Below, piece after piece: positions 25,486 through 26,175 of a stretch of 26,175 nucleotides of DNA. Position 1 is the stretch's first letter, and each line of letters opens with the position of its first letter. Source of the stretch: Helicobacteraceae bacterium (GTDB lineage Bacteria; Campylobacterota; Campylobacteria; Campylobacterales; SZUA-545); contig JAISOU010000023.1 of NCBI GenBank assembly GCA_031275395.1, positions 1 to 26,175 on the forward strand, given 5' to 3'. A model generated the notes under the pieces. That model was given only the letters and a program-made list of their open reading frames with translations. It had not been told where the DNA came from and made no database searches. The translations under genes were made by a program, and so were the position numbers.

Positions 25486-26080
25486 AATTTTTGAGGCAAG
25501 TCAGAATGCCCATTATACATTCAAATATAATAAATCTTTAGGACGGCACGGATGGCTTAGGATGACACCGGCATATTCGGTAAAATTAGTCGCGGATATA
25601 TTAAAACCATATACGAATAAGAATGCAAAAATTTTTGATCCATTTTCTGGTACAGGAACAACGGGTATAGTTTCCGCGATGAATGGCTATGATGCCACCC
25701 TTAATGATATTAATCCATTTCTTGTCTGGCTTGCTTTTCAAAAATCTAAAAACTATTCTAATTTGGAGAGAAGCAATACGAGAAAGAAAATATTTTCCAT
25801 TATTAATGATCTGGAAAAAAACAAATCGAATAAATGCTGGATACCAAATATTCATAATATTAGTAGATGGTGGAGCAGAGAAACGCTGAATGTTTTATCC
25901 GCGTTAAGAGCTTCAATTGTAAAATTTATTGACGAACCTTCTATTAACAATGAATACAATTTAATATGGATTGGATTTTGCAGACTGATTATTGAGACTT
26001 CATCAGCTTCATTTAACCATGTTTCTATGTCTTTTAAAAATGCTACTCCTGATTATGAAATGGCACTCGGTAATTCCTAG
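25478..26080 (+). pseudogene. DNA amino-methyltransferase of an R-M system, 3' part lost to an IS30 element
   Basis: The first about 195 residues are a SAM-dependent DNA methyltransferase of the N6-adenine / N4-cytosine type. Segment RHGWLRMTPAYSVKLV precedes motif I, FDPFSGTGTTGIVSA, with NDINPF as the acidic loop of motif II. The catalytic (S/D/N)PP(Y/F) motif IV, expected downstream in this class, is not present. The frame ends after NATPDYEMALGNS, where sequence passes into an IS30-family element. The gene is therefore truncated and should be inactive as a methylase. ATG 25478 has GGAGG upstream and overlaps the end of the restriction gene. The remaining 3' part presumably lies beyond the IS, outside the window. 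Alternative: a chimeric contig joint. Confidence 0.75.
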
Positions 26081-26175
26081 CGCAACTCAAACAGTATCTC
26101 ATTTGGCGTCCGATAGTCAAGGGTCTTTCTCGGACGGTCGTTTAATTTTTTCGTTATTTGCGAAATATATCGTTG
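26060..26175 (-). mobile_element. IS30-family insertion sequence, one end only
   Basis: The right edge of the window carries the 3' end of an IS30-type transposase gene running toward the methyltransferase. The terminal inverted repeat should lie close behind the transposase stop. Near it, 26063-26083 forms an imperfect palindrome (GCACTCGGTAATTCC...). The exact junction with the methyltransferase cannot be fixed without the other end or an intact copy, so the start given is approximate. Confidence 0.75.
26077..26175 (-). CDS. IS30-family transposase, C-terminal fragment (5' part outside window)
   Basis: The last 32 codons of a transposase read toward the methyltransferase, ending in TAG at 26077-26079. 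The peptide ends LNDRPRKTLDYRTPNEILFE plus LR. This is the characteristic C-terminus of IS30-family DDE transposases (NNRPRKxLgyxTPxEvf). The catalytic Asp and Glu residues lie further upstream and are not in view, so whether the element is intact cannot be judged. Confidence 0.9.
   Translation of the reverse strand, partial: QRYISQITKKLNDRPRKTLDYRTPNEILFELR

Overview
The window looks like chromosome from a Campylobacterota (epsilonproteobacterial) genome. The main evidence is the gene run flpA-like / trmB / ftsE / ftsX / envC, which follows the order I know from Campylobacter, and the murE / ybaB / tkt neighbourhood. Several promoters also show a good, often TG-extended, -10 box without a clear -35, as is usual in this phylum. 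Core genes are rich in the palindrome GCGATCGC and related GATCG words, which gives the DNA a distinctive texture. The last 3.2 kb (from about 22,970) is much more AT-rich and lacks that texture, so I read it as accessory DNA.

Layout. 1-294: end of a possible tiny lipoprotein gene, a 21-unit GA dinucleotide repeat, and the tkt leader. 295-4205 (+): transketolase, then a UvrD/Rep-type helicase. 4244-5464 (-): a secreted 11-repeat TPR protein broken by four small frame lesions. 5468-10283 (-): tightly overlapping operon of a three-FnIII-domain lipoprotein (FlpA-like), tRNA m7G46 methyltransferase, FtsE, FtsX and EnvC. The last three form the usual division-linked murein-hydrolase activation module. 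10427-12633 (-): murE, panD and ybaB, then a 32-residue lipoprotein gene followed by a C9 tract and a terminator. 13146-15761 (+): a large exported protein that joins a gluzincin-type HExxH domain, a propeller-like middle and a probable outer-membrane barrel. 15838-20247 (-): a three-gene envelope operon of RND/MMPL transporter, LolA-like periplasmic protein and DUF1302 outer-membrane protein. 20407-22968 (+): alaS.

From 22,970 on, small unrelated AT-rich genes are separated by two long imperfect inverted-repeat elements (about 23,690-23,812 and 24,471-24,613). They share near-identical ends, lie in the same orientation, and each sits directly behind a gene. They look like integron attC recombination sites, so the region is probably a gene-cassette array without an integrase in view. 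Its contents are a PPOX-fold flavoprotein, a DUF7662-like small protein, an unknown 194-residue protein with a perfect consensus sigma-70 promoter, and a type II restriction-modification pair. The methyltransferase of that pair is cut off by an IS30-family element whose transposase end fills the right edge of the window. The most notable points are the attC-like elements, the restriction gene left beside a truncated methylase, and the protease-barrel fusion.
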